64,000 nt of DNA from Deltaproteobacteria bacterium HGW-Deltaproteobacteria-13 (GTDB lineage: Bacteria > Desulfobacterota > Syntrophia > Syntrophales > Smithellaceae): positions 186,001 through 250,000 of the forward strand of contig PHBJ01000002.1 in the NCBI GenBank assembly GCA_002840555.1, written 5' to 3'. Below the pieces are notes generated by a model, which was not told the origin of the DNA, made no database searches, and saw only the letters and a program-made list of their open reading frames with translations. Positions 24,653-34,760 of this stretch are shown here, one piece after another. The position numbers were made by a program, and so were the translations under genes. Position 1 is the stretch's first letter, and each line of letters opens with the position of its first letter.

Positions 24653-27532
24653 ATGATTATGGCAACAAAACCGGAATCAGCAAACAAATCCGATCATAAG
24701 AAAAAATCACAGCAGGACGATTTAGCCCTTCTGACAAAAGATATTATAGCAAAAGCCGGCGTCGGAATCTATATCGTTCAGCATGGCGAATTCATCTATG
24801 CCAGTGAGCTGTATGAGAAAATGACCGGCTATACCGAGGAAGATCTTATTGGCACATATTCGCTGAGCAATATTTATCCCGATGATAGAGATAAGGTCAG
24901 AAATAAGGCCATCCAAGGTTTAAAAACTAATAATTCCGAACCGTATGAATACAGGTTCGTCAATAAGAATAATGATGTCAGGTGGGTCTTGGAAACGGTC
25001 ACGCCCATTGTTTATAAAGGTGAGCGAGCCGCACTGGGAAGTTTTATGGATATCACCGAGCGGAAACGGATGGAGCAAGCCCTCGTCCAGAGCGAGGAAA
25101 AGTACAGGGGGATTCTTGAAAGCATTGAAGACGGCTACGTAGAACTCGATCTTAAAGGAAACTTCATCTTTTTCAACGATGCGATCAGTAAAATGCACGG
25201 CTATCCGAAAAACGAATTAATAAAGCTGACCTATCGCGATGTGATGGATGAAGAAAATGCAGCAAGGATATATGAAAAATATCACCATGTATTCACCACA
25301 GGCGAATCAGAAAAAGAATTCGAATATGAAATTATTACGAAAGACAGGCTTAGAAAATATTTAGAAACGTCTATTACACCCATCAAAGACGCTTCAGGCC
25401 GCATTGTTGCTTTTCGCGGTATTGTTCGGGATAGAACCCAGCACAAACAAGGGGAAGAAGCTCTCCGCCAGAGTGAAGAGAAATACCGAACCATTCTTGA
25501 AAATATCGAAGAAGGATATTTCGAAGTTGATCTCGCCGGTAATTTCACCTTTTTCAATCATTCAACGTGTTCACTCCTTGGTTATTCGAAAGAGGAAATG
25601 ATGGGCATGAATTACCTGCGCTATACCGATAAAGATGATGTAAAAATACTTTTTGAAACTTTTAATACCGTTTATAAAACCGGCGTGCCCGCCAATGAAT
25701 TCGATTGGCCGATTATAAGAAAAGATGGAACAAAAAAATACGTTGAGGCATCAATATCTTTAAAAAAAGATTCGGCAGGAAAACCCGTCGCGTTTCAGGG
25801 ATTCACTCGCGATGTCACTGCGCGCATACAGGCGGAAGAAGCGCTGCGCCAGAGCGAAGAAAAATACAGAAGTATTCTTCAAAACATCCAGGAAGCCTAT
25901 TTTGAAGTCGATCTTGCCGGCAATTTTACCTTTTTTAACGATTCCTTATGCCGAATCACAGGATGCTCCAAAGAGGAATTGGCTGGCGCGAATTACAAGC
26001 AGTTCTCAGATAAAGATAATTCAAACAATGTTTTTCATACGTTTAATAATATTTACAAAACAGGCGACCCCGTCGAAGGATTCGATTGGCTGATTATCAG
26101 AAAGGACGGAACGAAAAGATATATTGAGTCGTCCGTATCTTTACGAAAAGATTCATCGGATCAACCGGTCGGCTTTAAAGGAGTTATACGGGACATCACC
26201 GAACGTAAACGGATAGAACAGGAACTCAGTTATATGGCTACCCACGATGCCCTGACCGGTCTGCCCAACCGTTTAATGTTTATTCAATTGCTGAATCAGG
26301 CCATTCTTTCCGCGAAGCGTCATAAAAGACAATTGGCCGTTTTCTTCATCGATCTTGATCGCTTCAAGACGATCAACGACTCTCTGGGGCACGAGGCGGG
26401 AGATCTGCTGCTGCAGGAAATTGCCAAGCGTTTCAGAAAATCGTTGAGAGATGTTGATGTTGTCGGCCGTCTTGGCGGTGATGAATTTATCATCCTCATT
26501 GAAGATTTCAACAACCTGAATCAGGTAAGAAATGTTGCACACAAAATACTTGCCACCGCTATTAAACCGATGGTTCTGATGGGTGAGGAATGCCGCGTTA
26601 CAGCCAGTATCGGCATAAGCATTTTCCCGGAAGACGGACGGGACGAACAATCCCTGATGAAAAATGCTGATGTCGCCATGTATTATGCCAAGGAGGAAGG
26701 TAAGAACAACTTTCAGTTCTACTCGGAAAATATTCACACAACGGCCAATGAACGTCTGTTAATCGAAACAAATCTTCGTGTTGCTTTGGAACGCAGAGAA
26801 TTCTCTCTGAATTATCAGGCCAGGCTGGATTTCAAAACAGATGAAATAACCGGCGTGGAAGCCCTGCTGCGCTGGGATAACCCATTGCTGGGTTCGGTAA
26901 CTCCAACGCAATTCATTCCCGTGGCAGAAGAAACAGGGCTTATCGTGCCCATCGGCAGATGGGTGCTGAAAACGGCCTGCGCCCAGAATGTCGCCTGGCA
27001 ACGTCAGGGGCTGCCCGCCGTCTGCATGGCGGTGAATTTATCGCTTCGTCAACTGACGGACGACAATTTCTTAGAAGACATCAGGGTCACATTGAAGGAA
27101 ACCGGCATGTCGCCGAATCTTTTAGAATTGGAAATCACCGAAAGTATGGTCATGCACAATCCCTCTCGACTGATTGCACTCCTGACCAAAATCAAGGAAA
27201 TGGGTATCCGCCTGGCCATTGATGATTTCGGAACCGGTTATTCGTCTCTGGCTCAGATAAAACACTTCCCCATTGACACGCTCAAGGTGGACAGGTCTTT
27301 CATTCGCAATCTCCCGCAGGATTCCGAAGATAAGGCCATCACCGAAGCGATCATTACCATGGGCAAGACTCTAAGCCTTACCGTTGTTGCCGAAGGCGTA
27401 GAAACCATAGAGCAGCAGGAATTCCTTCGTGAACATGTGTGCGACGAAATGCAGGGTTTTTATTTCAGCAAGCCTGTCGTGTCTGATCAATTTGCCGATT
27501 TGCTGCGTGAGCACAGGCCCTATTTTCGATGA
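24653..27532 (+). CDS. PAS(x4)-GGDEF-EAL cyclic-di-GMP protein
   Basis: A 959-aa cytoplasmic sensor that could make and break cyclic-di-GMP. Four PAS/PAC modules cover about residues 30-520, joined by SEEKYRxIL linkers, with no transmembrane helix. The GGDEF domain (about 535-695) keeps an intact GGDEF (VVGRLGGDEFIIL). The EAL domain (about 710-955) keeps VEALLRW, ITESMVM and IDDFGTGYSSL, so both activities look possible. PAS modules 3 and 4 are very similar to each other, pointing to internal duplication. The ligand is unknown; bound heme or FAD cannot be judged by eye. It starts 21 bases after ridA but is probably an independent gene. Confidence 0.95.
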   Translation: MIMATKPESANKSDHKKKSQQDDLALLTKDIIAKAGVGIYIVQHGEFIYASELYEKMTGYTEEDLIGTYSLSNIYPDDRDKVRNKAIQGLKTNNSEPYEYRFVNKNNDVRWVLETVTPIVYKGERAALGSFMDITERKRMEQALVQSEEKYRGILESIEDGYVELDLKGNFIFFNDAISKMHGYPKNELIKLTYRDVMDEENAARIYEKYHHVFTTGESEKEFEYEIITKDRLRKYLETSITPIKDASGRIVAFRGIVRDRTQHKQGEEALRQSEEKYRTILENIEEGYFEVDLAGNFTFFNHSTCSLLGYSKEEMMGMNYLRYTDKDDVKILFETFNTVYKTGVPANEFDWPIIRKDGTKKYVEASISLKKDSAGKPVAFQGFTRDVTARIQAEEALRQSEEKYRSILQNIQEAYFEVDLAGNFTFFNDSLCRITGCSKEELAGANYKQFSDKDNSNNVFHTFNNIYKTGDPVEGFDWLIIRKDGTKRYIESSVSLRKDSSDQPVGFKGVIRDITERKRIEQELSYMATHDALTGLPNRLMFIQLLNQAILSAKRHKRQLAVFFIDLDRFKTINDSLGHEAGDLLLQEIAKRFRKSLRDVDVVGRLGGDEFIILIEDFNNLNQVRNVAHKILATAIKPMVLMGEECRVTASIGISIFPEDGRDEQSLMKNADVAMYYAKEEGKNNFQFYSENIHTTANERLLIETNLRVALERREFSLNYQARLDFKTDEITGVEALLRWDNPLLGSVTPTQFIPVAEETGLIVPIGRWVLKTACAQNVAWQRQGLPAVCMAVNLSLRQLTDDNFLEDIRVTLKETGMSPNLLELEITESMVMHNPSRLIALLTKIKEMGIRLAIDDFGTGYSSLAQIKHFPIDTLKVDRSFIRNLPQDSEDKAITEAIITMGKTLSLTVVAEGVETIEQQEFLREHVCDEMQGFYFSKPVVSDQFADLLREHRPYFR

Positions 27533-27633
27533 TCATTTGGAGTTGAAAGGTTCAATAAATATTTGCAGAGTTATACAGAGGGGAAAAAGCTGTAAAAGAA
27601 ATAAAACTTTTCTTTATTTCGAGGATAAAGCAT

Positions 27634-28551
27634 ATGATTCAGAATATTTTTGATTTACGTAATTGCGCAAAGCTAAAAATAGCTTTGCTTATAGTTTTTA
27701 TAACTTTCACGCTGAGCTCCTGCTCTCTGATGCATTCGGCCTCGCCTGCTTCCACCAAACCGGCGAAAATAGCGGTCGTCCTGGGAGGCGGCGGATCCAA
27801 GGGATTCGCGCATATTGGCGTCCTCAAGGTGCTGGAAGCGCAGAAGATTCCCATACACATGGTCGTGGGAACCAGCGCAGGTTCTCTGGTCGGCAGCTTA
27901 TACGCATCGGGTAAATCCGCTTTTGAACTGCAGGCCATCGCTTTGAAAATGGATAAGGATAATGTCATTGATTATGATTGGAAGGTATGGAGCGGCGGGC
28001 TTATTAAAGGAGATAAGCTGGAAAATTTCATTAACGCCAATGTCAAAAATACTCCTATAGAAAAGCTCAAAATCCCTTACTATGCCGTAGCCACGAACAT
28101 AGCCACGGGAGAAGAAGCGGTTTTCGACAGAGGCAACACGGGTATGGCCGTGCGTGCCAGCTGCTCGGTTCCGGCGGTTTTTCATCCCCTGAAAATCGGC
28201 AGCAATACCTACGTTGACGGCGGCGTGGTGAGTCCCGTGCCCGTTGACGCGGCCCGCCGCAATGGAGCGGATATTGTCATCGCTGTGGATATTTCCGGCG
28301 GCCTAAGAAAAGACGTTCCGGATGGAATAATGGATACCATGAAGAAATCCGTCAATATCATGTACTCCAAAATCGCTGAATATCAGATCAAGAATGCCGA
28401 CATAGTCATCCGCCCTGACGTGCGGGATATCGGGTCCACGGACATGGATAAATTTAATGAGGCGATTTTTGAAGGTGAAAAAGCGGCAACCCTAAAGATT
28501 CCCGAACTGCAAAATATTATTTCCCGTTTAAAACAGGAAGGACGGCTTTAA
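27634..28551 (+). CDS. Patatin-like phospholipase, lipoprotein
   Basis: A 305-aa serine acyl hydrolase of the RssA/patatin type. The Ser-Asp dyad is visible: oxyanion loop GGGGSKGFAHIG, nucleophile in VGTSAGSLVG, and Asp in YVDGGVVSPVPVDAA. An N-terminal export signal with lipobox TLSSCS predicts a membrane-anchored lipoprotein, so it would act on envelope phospholipids. The true start may be a little downstream of 27634. A sugar-phosphate isomerase-like gene begins four bases after its stop, so the two are likely co-transcribed. Confidence 0.92.
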   Translation: MIQNIFDLRNCAKLKIALLIVFITFTLSSCSLMHSASPASTKPAKIAVVLGGGGSKGFAHIGVLKVLEAQKIPIHMVVGTSAGSLVGSLYASGKSAFELQAIALKMDKDNVIDYDWKVWSGGLIKGDKLENFINANVKNTPIEKLKIPYYAVATNIATGEEAVFDRGNTGMAVRASCSVPAVFHPLKIGSNTYVDGGVVSPVPVDAARRNGADIVIAVDISGGLRKDVPDGIMDTMKKSVNIMYSKIAEYQIKNADIVIRPDVRDIGSTDMDKFNEAIFEGEKAATLKIPELQNIISRLKQEGRL

Positions 28552-28555
28552 AGCC

Positions 28556-29314
28556 ATGATCACCATCGGCGGCAGAGCCCATAACATGGAAGAGATTGTC
28601 ACGGTAAGCAAGTTCGGCTACCCTACCCTTGAAATTTCTCTTGATGATCCTGCCGTTGTTTCCGGATGGATTCCTCAGCTTCTGGAAATAAAAAACACCT
28701 ATGGCACCGCGTTTCTCGCACATTATCCTAACGAAGATAATCCTTTTGATCTGGAAGTACTTCGGGATAAATTTCTTCCCCGTATTAAAGCGTTGATGGA
28801 AATATCAGAACAACTCGACATCCGCAAAGCGACCATCCATTTCTGGATGGATAACCGCTGGGCTCCGGCCGATCTTATTCGCGGGAAAATTGAACTGCTT
28901 TCCCGCATAGTGAACTACGGCAACCAGTATGGAATTACCGTATGCATTGAAAACCTGACCGAACGCCCGGAGAGCTTCGGACCGGCATTTGAAGCGATCC
29001 CGGAATTGAGGATGACCCTTGATATCGGGCATGCCCAGCTTCTGGCGAAACAAAATACTTCTTTTCGTTTTACAGAAGATTGTTTTCCCCGCATTGCTCA
29101 TATGCATGTTCATGACAACCGCGGCGGTACGAGTGTTAAAGACGACCTCCATCTGGCGCTTGGTGAAGGCTCAGTCGATTACGCCGCAATCATAAAATCT
29201 CTGGTTAACAAGGGTTATGATTCGACCATTACGATGGAAGTAAAACCCCAAGACATGTCCCGAACCAAACAAACTTTGGAAGATTGCATACGCAACTTTC
29301 AAAATCTTTCTTGA
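28556..29314 (+). CDS. Xylose-isomerase-like TIM-barrel protein
   Basis: A 252-aa member of the AP endonuclease 2/sugar phosphate isomerase-epimerase superfamily. Metal-binding positions are suggested by ATIHFWMD, CIENLTE, LDIGHAQ, MHVHDNRG and TMEVKP, in the usual order. The substrate is not evident; family members isomerise or epimerise keto-sugars or cleave abasic sites. It starts four bases after the patatin gene. Confidence 0.85.
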   Translation: MITIGGRAHNMEEIVTVSKFGYPTLEISLDDPAVVSGWIPQLLEIKNTYGTAFLAHYPNEDNPFDLEVLRDKFLPRIKALMEISEQLDIRKATIHFWMDNRWAPADLIRGKIELLSRIVNYGNQYGITVCIENLTERPESFGPAFEAIPELRMTLDIGHAQLLAKQNTSFRFTEDCFPRIAHMHVHDNRGGTSVKDDLHLALGEGSVDYAAIIKSLVNKGYDSTITMEVKPQDMSRTKQTLEDCIRNFQNLS

Positions 29315-29473
29315 TTCATATCCACTGAGTGTTGCCCAAATATACTTTTCGCTTAGCATGAAAGCGTTTTGGACATGTTTGTCCAGCCCCGTTCAATCCC
29401 GTGACGACAACTCAAAGAACGTCGTTTCGCCGGCAACAGATTGAAAGTTCAACAACTTCATTTCAAAATAACC

Positions 29474-30028
29474 TTATTTTTTCTTTTTGATGAATGTCTT
29501 TATAAACCAGCGAATGGACAGGACAACGACGATGGCCACGCCTGATAAGGCCAGGAGCCATTTGGTGTTTGTTGCCGTTCCGGAAATCGCCACAAGCGCC
29601 GGTGTTGCGCGCCGGAGATCACTCAGAAAATACAGATGCATCATGTTTTCAATCAAATCGCAGATTCCGGCGACAAATGGAGTTAGAATGATGAAATTAA
29701 ATTTCGGACTGACGTCGTTGATTTTGAATGTTCTGGCTATCAGCAGACTCAGGAAAATACTGTACCAGACGGGATGGAAATTATCGAAGTAGAAATGTTC
29801 GTAATAAACTCCGATTTGGCCTGATGCGATCCAGCCGGAGGCGATGGCTTTGAAAGTGTCACTGGAGAAAGTTGTCTGAAGAGTCAAAGCATCTTTAATG
29901 CCCAGGGGGTGCATAATAGAACCGATAATAATCTGTGAAGTAAAATAGATAATGGTGAATACTACGATGAGAACGTTGGAATCCGATTTTTGAATGATGA
30001 AATTTTCGGCTCGTGTGAATATACTCAC
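29474..30028 (-). CDS. Four-helix integral membrane protein, unknown function
   Basis: A 184-aa protein with about four hydrophobic segments (residues 18-38, 85-105, 110-130 and 155-175) and a Lys-rich cytoplasmic tail (WFIKTFIKKKK). No family is recognised. A GTG start at 30028 sits seven bases behind a strong AGGAGG site, supporting that it is a real gene. It is flanked by about 160 bases without a gene downstream (29315-29473), which contain only short weak hairpins, and by a CAP-domain gene on the same strand. Confidence 0.65.
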   Translation of the reverse strand: MSIFTRAENFIIQKSDSNVLIVVFTIIYFTSQIIIGSIMHPLGIKDALTLQTTFSSDTFKAIASGWIASGQIGVYYEHFYFDNFHPVWYSIFLSLLIARTFKINDVSPKFNFIILTPFVAGICDLIENMMHLYFLSDLRRATPALVAISGTATNTKWLLALSGVAIVVVLSIRWFIKTFIKKKK

Positions 30029-30131
30029 GGCTATTCCTCCTGAGAATTATATTTTTAATATTGTTACCGGAAATCGGAAAAAAATATAATAAGAATGATT
30101 TCTCATGTCAATAAATATTGACAAACGAATA

Positions 30132-31070
30132 TCAATGCGATGACTGGCAATCGTTATAAGTCTGTAACATTCTGTTGTACTCATTGACCATTGATTCCGC
30201 GACAGTTGATTTGGCTTTCGCATCTGCGGCAACCCTGTTATACCAGCGGCTCTTTTCATTGAAGGTGTTAATTCTCACATTCAGTTTCTGAATTTTTTGA
30301 GGATCACCATAGGTATATCTTTGATCCGTATCGATAGATTCCTTCTCGGCATCAAGCTCATTTTTCAACCGTTTAAGCTGATCCTGCAGAGCTTCTATCT
30401 CCGCCTTTTTAAGGTCGATATCATCGTGAAGATTTTTTGAGGGAGCGACACAAATATTGTGCGAAACAGGCAACGATTGAAGACCGAATATCTGCACGGT
30501 AATGTATGTGTCCGCGTCTTTAAATTTCCCCTTTAATACCGCGGCGCCAATATCTTCAACTTCCGTGGAAAGAATATTTGCTCTGTGACCGGGACTCTGC
30601 ATCCAGCCATCTACGATCTTCTGGTTGGTATAAAAATTACCGCTTCCGATGTTTTCCGCTATGACCTTATAATGGTAACCGACTTCCTGGGCTATATCCG
30701 AAGCCTGTTGACCCGTGGGAGAAACATGGGCGAAATATTGTTTGTCCAGCATATCCTGAGCTCTCGTCTCGGCAATTGCGTTTAGAAATTGATTCTCTTT
30801 CAAAGGGGGAAGACCATTGAGGGCACGGGCATTGTTCGTCAGGGTTATAACAGCTTCCCTGGTAAGGACCTCCCGTGAAACGGAAGGTAAAATAGAATGA
30901 CCTGAAGATTCAACCTTCCGCAAAATATCAGCAGCATTGTTATTTCCTTTTTTCAAGAAGTCAAATATTCCCGGCATATTGGTCATGACGACCATAAAAA
31001 CAACTATGGCAAGAAGAATGAGGACAATCCCATATTTATTCCATCCATCAGATTCTGTCGGTTTAACCAT
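30132..31070 (-). CDS. Membrane-anchored CAP (SCP/PR-1) domain protein
   Basis: A 312-aa protein with an N-terminal transmembrane helix (about 12-33, YGIVLILLAIVVFMVVMT), then a CAP domain (about 65-200) with NNARALNGLPPL, the His in YFAHVSPTG, AENIGSGN and the signature GWMQSPGHRANIL. The last third (about 205-300) is a coiled coil rich in Glu, Lys and Leu. Bacterial CAP proteins are secreted and their roles are mostly unknown. The gene stands alone and has no clear ribosome site. Confidence 0.85.
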   Translation of the reverse strand: MVKPTESDGWNKYGIVLILLAIVVFMVVMTNMPGIFDFLKKGNNNAADILRKVESSGHSILPSVSREVLTREAVITLTNNARALNGLPPLKENQFLNAIAETRAQDMLDKQYFAHVSPTGQQASDIAQEVGYHYKVIAENIGSGNFYTNQKIVDGWMQSPGHRANILSTEVEDIGAAVLKGKFKDADTYITVQIFGLQSLPVSHNICVAPSKNLHDDIDLKKAEIEALQDQLKRLKNELDAEKESIDTDQRYTYGDPQKIQKLNVRINTFNEKSRWYNRVAADAKAKSTVAESMVNEYNRMLQTYNDCQSSH

Positions 31071-31221
31071 TAAAAGGATTTCTCACTTTTTTGAAAGTAT
31101 ATGAATAAAGATATTTTATATCAACGCGATATTGAAATGCAAGGAGTGATGTTTATAATACTTTGACGCTAAAAGTGTTTTTATTCCGGATACCGGCGCT
31201 GGGGCTGAACTTGTCCAATAT

Positions 31222-32715
31222 TTATTCAAATTCGATTTCTATGGAATCGGATATTTCCTGCACGAAATCTACTTCACGCGGAGCCTTGTAACTGGAAAGA
31301 TATGTTTTGCAATGACGAATCATTTCTTTTTCGTCGGCAGAATGTCCTTTTTTCAGTACGATATGAGCTATGACTATTTCACCGCGCATCAAATCTTCTT
31401 TACCCGCCACGCGTGATGCCTGAACCGCCGGATGCATGTTGATCACTGTTTCTACTTCGCGCGGATAAACATTAAAGCCGCTGGTGATGATCATTCTTTT
31501 TTTAAGTCCGGTCAGGAAGATGTAATCATTCTCATCCATTCTGCCCAAATCTCCGGTGTAGAGCCAACCCTCTTTTATAACAGCGGCCGTGGCCGCTTCG
31601 TTTTTATAATATCCCTTCATGACATTATCGCCCTTGACGATCAACTCTCCGATTTCATTGCGGGGAAGTTCGCGGCCCTTGTCATCAACAATTTTTATGT
31701 CAATGCCTGTCAGAGGAGTGCCGATGGAGCCGGGTTTCGCAACCGACTCGATCCTGTTAAAAGAACAGGCGGGCGATGCTTCCGTCAGGCCATAGCCTTC
31801 CAGAATGCGGACGCCGAATTTTTGCTCGAAAACGGGTATAAAATCGGGAGGCATGGCTGAACCGCCGGTGACGCAAAGCTGCAAGGAACTCAAATCATGT
31901 TTCGACGCCTTTTCATCGTAGATCATGCCTATATAAAGACGCGGCACGGCTGCAATATAAGTGATTTTTTCTCTTTCAATGGCCGAGAAAAGACCTTCCA
32001 TGGTAAAGCGATCCATCATGACGGTCGAACATCCCGCCTGAATGACGTTAAGCATGTTCACGGTGGCCCCGAAAGAGTGGAACAGAGGAATGAGAGAAAG
32101 GCCGACATCGTCCGGCGCTCTTCGAAAAATAGGCTGGATCATATTGAGCTGTGAGCATAGATTGCGATGCGTGAGCACTGCGCCCATCGATTTGCCGGTT
32201 AAGCCGGCTGTATATATTAATTCGGCCGGATCTTCCGGATTAATTTCCGCTGAAAAGGAATCCTCGCCATCGGCTCCCGTAAGAAGCTCTCCGTTCTGGT
32301 TTAACGAATCGATGGAGAGGACCTGATGACAGGACAATAGTTTGTCCTTGATATCCTGATATTTCCTGACCTGAGATGTCTGAGTGATTAATATTTTCGA
32401 ATCCGAATTATTAAGCAGATAAGTCAGTTCAAATGGCGTGGAAGATGTATTAAGAAGAACAACAGCGGCACCGGTTTTTAAGACGCCGAAATAGCTGTAA
32501 ACAAATTCCGGGATATTGGGGAGCATAAGCGCTACATTATCTCCCGTACCGACACCTGCTTTTTTTATTAAACCGGCAACAGCGTTTACGGCCTGGTTTA
32601 ACTGCCCGTAAGTAATGTGTTGCTTTTCGCTGATCAGGACTGTGCGCTCAGGATGTTTTTGAACAGCATCTTCCAGTAACTGTATTAGATTAATGGCCGT
32701 AATAACCCCCAGCAA
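31222..32715 (-). CDS. AMP-dependent acyl-CoA synthetase-like protein, C-terminus lacks the catalytic-lysine motif
   Basis: A 497-aa protein of the ANL superfamily, which adenylates carboxylic acids and transfers them to CoA. Core motifs are seen: A3 as YTAGLTGKSMGAVLTHRN (altered from the usual YTSGTTGKPKGA), A5 GYGLTEASP, A7 YTGDLG and A8 GFNVYPREVE. The end is unusual: after YKAPREVDFVQEI the protein stops with SDSIEIEFE, where an active enzyme has the A10 motif PKxxxGKIxR with the acyl-adenylation Lys. It may be inactive for adenylation or a specialised variant. The start is unclear; an upstream TTG at 32715 is used because no ATG precedes the conserved NLIQLLEDA. Confidence 0.85.
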   Translation of the reverse strand: MLGVITAINLIQLLEDAVQKHPERTVLISEKQHITYGQLNQAVNAVAGLIKKAGVGTGDNVALMLPNIPEFVYSYFGVLKTGAAVVLLNTSSTPFELTYLLNNSDSKILITQTSQVRKYQDIKDKLLSCHQVLSIDSLNQNGELLTGADGEDSFSAEINPEDPAELIYTAGLTGKSMGAVLTHRNLCSQLNMIQPIFRRAPDDVGLSLIPLFHSFGATVNMLNVIQAGCSTVMMDRFTMEGLFSAIEREKITYIAAVPRLYIGMIYDEKASKHDLSSLQLCVTGGSAMPPDFIPVFEQKFGVRILEGYGLTEASPACSFNRIESVAKPGSIGTPLTGIDIKIVDDKGRELPRNEIGELIVKGDNVMKGYYKNEAATAAVIKEGWLYTGDLGRMDENDYIFLTGLKKRMIITSGFNVYPREVETVINMHPAVQASRVAGKEDLMRGEIVIAHIVLKKGHSADEKEMIRHCKTYLSSYKAPREVDFVQEISDSIEIEFE

Positions 32716-32796
32716 AACTGCTTTTCACTTAACATAACGATGCATGTTTAATAATATAAAATCTTCGTCATTTCCAGTAATATTTCCTGCATAATA

Positions 32797-34683
32797 TCAT
32801 TTTTCTTCGTTGATTATTTCCAGAAATATCTCCGTGATCGATGCATCAAAAAGCACTCCGCAGTTTTTTTTCATAAAATCTATGGCCTCCATTCTCTGAA
32901 ATCCTTTTCTGTAGGGCCGGTCAGCCGTTATTGCGTCCCAGACATCGGCAATCGTAATGATCCGGCTTGAAAGCGGTATGTCTTCGCCCTTAAGACCATC
33001 GGGATAACCGTTCCCGTTCCAGTGTTCATGATGATAAAGAATTCCTGGTAATATTCTGTCATACGACGGAATGTCCGCAATAATGCGCGCCCCTGTCCGG
33101 GGATGTTCTTTGATCAAAGCAAATTCATCGTCCGTGAGTTTCCCGGGCTTATCGAGAATGGTTTCAGACACGGCAATTTTGCCTATATCATGGAGAATTG
33201 CTGAAAAAGTAACCGTACGAACGGCATCCTCATCCATGTTCAGTCGAAGCGCTATTTTCTCTGAAAACGCGGCAACCCGTTCGCTATGACCTGCCGTCCA
33301 CTTCGATTTGGCGTCAATGGACCTGGTCAGCGCGAGGAGTATCCCTAAAAGAAGCTGCTCCTTCTCTTCAAAAGATCTGATACTCTGTAATGCAATACCC
33401 ACCTGGTCTGCGAGCATGACGACGGACTCTGTCTCTTCATCGGAAAAAGGGTTCTCTTGATCGCGTGAAAGTATCATTGAACCGAGATATCTGTCCGACA
33501 TGTAAACCGGCACATTTAAGCCGACGCCTGTTTTCCCGCCAACCAATTTCTCAAAAATTTCACGGTATGATCTCTCTTCACGCCGCGGCATAAATTGAAA
33601 TACCTTTTGTAAGCTCTCCAAGGCTTCCTTACCGATATGGCCGGCCGGAATAAAAGGTTTTTCGGAGAAGACTCCCTTGGACGCTCCCGAGTAGCGGGTA
33701 AGAAGATCGAACCCCTTTTTTTCTTCATTATACAGAGAGAGGGTGATTGAACTGCTGTTATACAGGGAGGAAACCAGACCCATGACGCGATCCAGCAGAT
33801 CGGCACGTGAAATGGAAGACAGCACCGCCTTATCTATCTTGTTCATCGTTTCCATGGTATTCATGCGCCGTTCGATTTCCTTCACATGAGAGTCAATCCT
33901 TTGCGTCATAATATTCAGGGAGCTCGCAAGGACGCCTATTTCGTCATCCCGATCCGTATGGAATTCGCTCGTCAGATCCCCATCCGCCCGCTTCTGTGCC
34001 ACGGCTGATAGTGTCTCAATGGGCCGTACAATGCGGCGGGCAAACAACTTGCCGAGGATGATTGAAATCAGCATCAGCAAAGAGCCGAAGAGCATGAACT
34101 GCTGGATGTGCATCATCGTATAGTTAACAATGCCCTGTCGATTCATCTCCAGCAACAGAACGTAATTATTTTTTGCCTGGGGGAGCGGAAGACGAAGCAG
34201 AATGGATATCCGGTCGCTTTTTCCCCAGAATAAATGCGATGAGTTATAAATGGCACTGGTCAGCGCAGCATTCAGATCAGCTGTTTGAGCGGTCCGGGCA
34301 GGTCTCTGTCTGAAAATATCGCTGTCATCTATATATATTTCTTTCCATGTTTTTTGATCCCTGTCTGAATAAAAAATAATCGGTTTAACTTTCCCGAAGC
34401 CGGCGTAAGACGGCTGTATAATCATATTGTAAATCCTGAGCACATCATCGTTTTTTTTATCGACCAGATCGGACAGGAAATCTTCTCCCTTTGACCCGGT
34501 GATATTCTTTATAATCGGCACAATGGTTTCGTATGCCGCTTCAATATTATTCCGTGCGACGCCTATGGTGTAAAGGACAAAAGATATATACCCGATGATA
34601 ATTCCGAATATCATAAAATAAAGGGTCAGTCTCGTTCCGAGTGATATTTTCGGGATCAATCTTTTAAGTTTTTTTATTTTCAT
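32797..34683 (-). CDS. HAMP-GAF-HD-GYP cyclic-di-GMP phosphodiesterase
   Basis: A 628-aa membrane sensor. Two transmembrane helices (about 18-40 and 195-215) flank a periplasmic sensing region; a HAMP domain follows (RRIVRPIETLSAVAQKRADGDL), then a GAF domain (about 290-430), and a C-terminal HD-GYP domain (about 440-625). The catalytic features are intact: HSERVA, LHDIGKIAV, HHEHWNGNGYPDG and DVWDAITADRPYR. It should hydrolyse cyclic-di-GMP to GMP in response to an external signal and so oppose the GGDEF protein encoded 7 kb upstream. It is not in an obvious operon. Confidence 0.94.
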   Translation of the reverse strand: MKIKKLKRLIPKISLGTRLTLYFMIFGIIIGYISFVLYTIGVARNNIEAAYETIVPIIKNITGSKGEDFLSDLVDKKNDDVLRIYNMIIQPSYAGFGKVKPIIFYSDRDQKTWKEIYIDDSDIFRQRPARTAQTADLNAALTSAIYNSSHLFWGKSDRISILLRLPLPQAKNNYVLLLEMNRQGIVNYTMMHIQQFMLFGSLLMLISIILGKLFARRIVRPIETLSAVAQKRADGDLTSEFHTDRDDEIGVLASSLNIMTQRIDSHVKEIERRMNTMETMNKIDKAVLSSISRADLLDRVMGLVSSLYNSSSITLSLYNEEKKGFDLLTRYSGASKGVFSEKPFIPAGHIGKEALESLQKVFQFMPRREERSYREIFEKLVGGKTGVGLNVPVYMSDRYLGSMILSRDQENPFSDEETESVVMLADQVGIALQSIRSFEEKEQLLLGILLALTRSIDAKSKWTAGHSERVAAFSEKIALRLNMDEDAVRTVTFSAILHDIGKIAVSETILDKPGKLTDDEFALIKEHPRTGARIIADIPSYDRILPGILYHHEHWNGNGYPDGLKGEDIPLSSRIITIADVWDAITADRPYRKGFQRMEAIDFMKKNCGVLFDASITEIFLEIINEEK

Positions 34684-34760
34684 ATTTTAAAATAATTTTT
34701 CATCATTAACCATGAGAATTACTGTCGGAAATGTTTAATCCAATATCAGCATGGAGGTTT

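Noticed and set aside
29385-29410. tRNA T-loop-like GTTCAATCC
   Set aside because: The flanking bases do not form a T-stem and no acceptor or anticodon arm is present.
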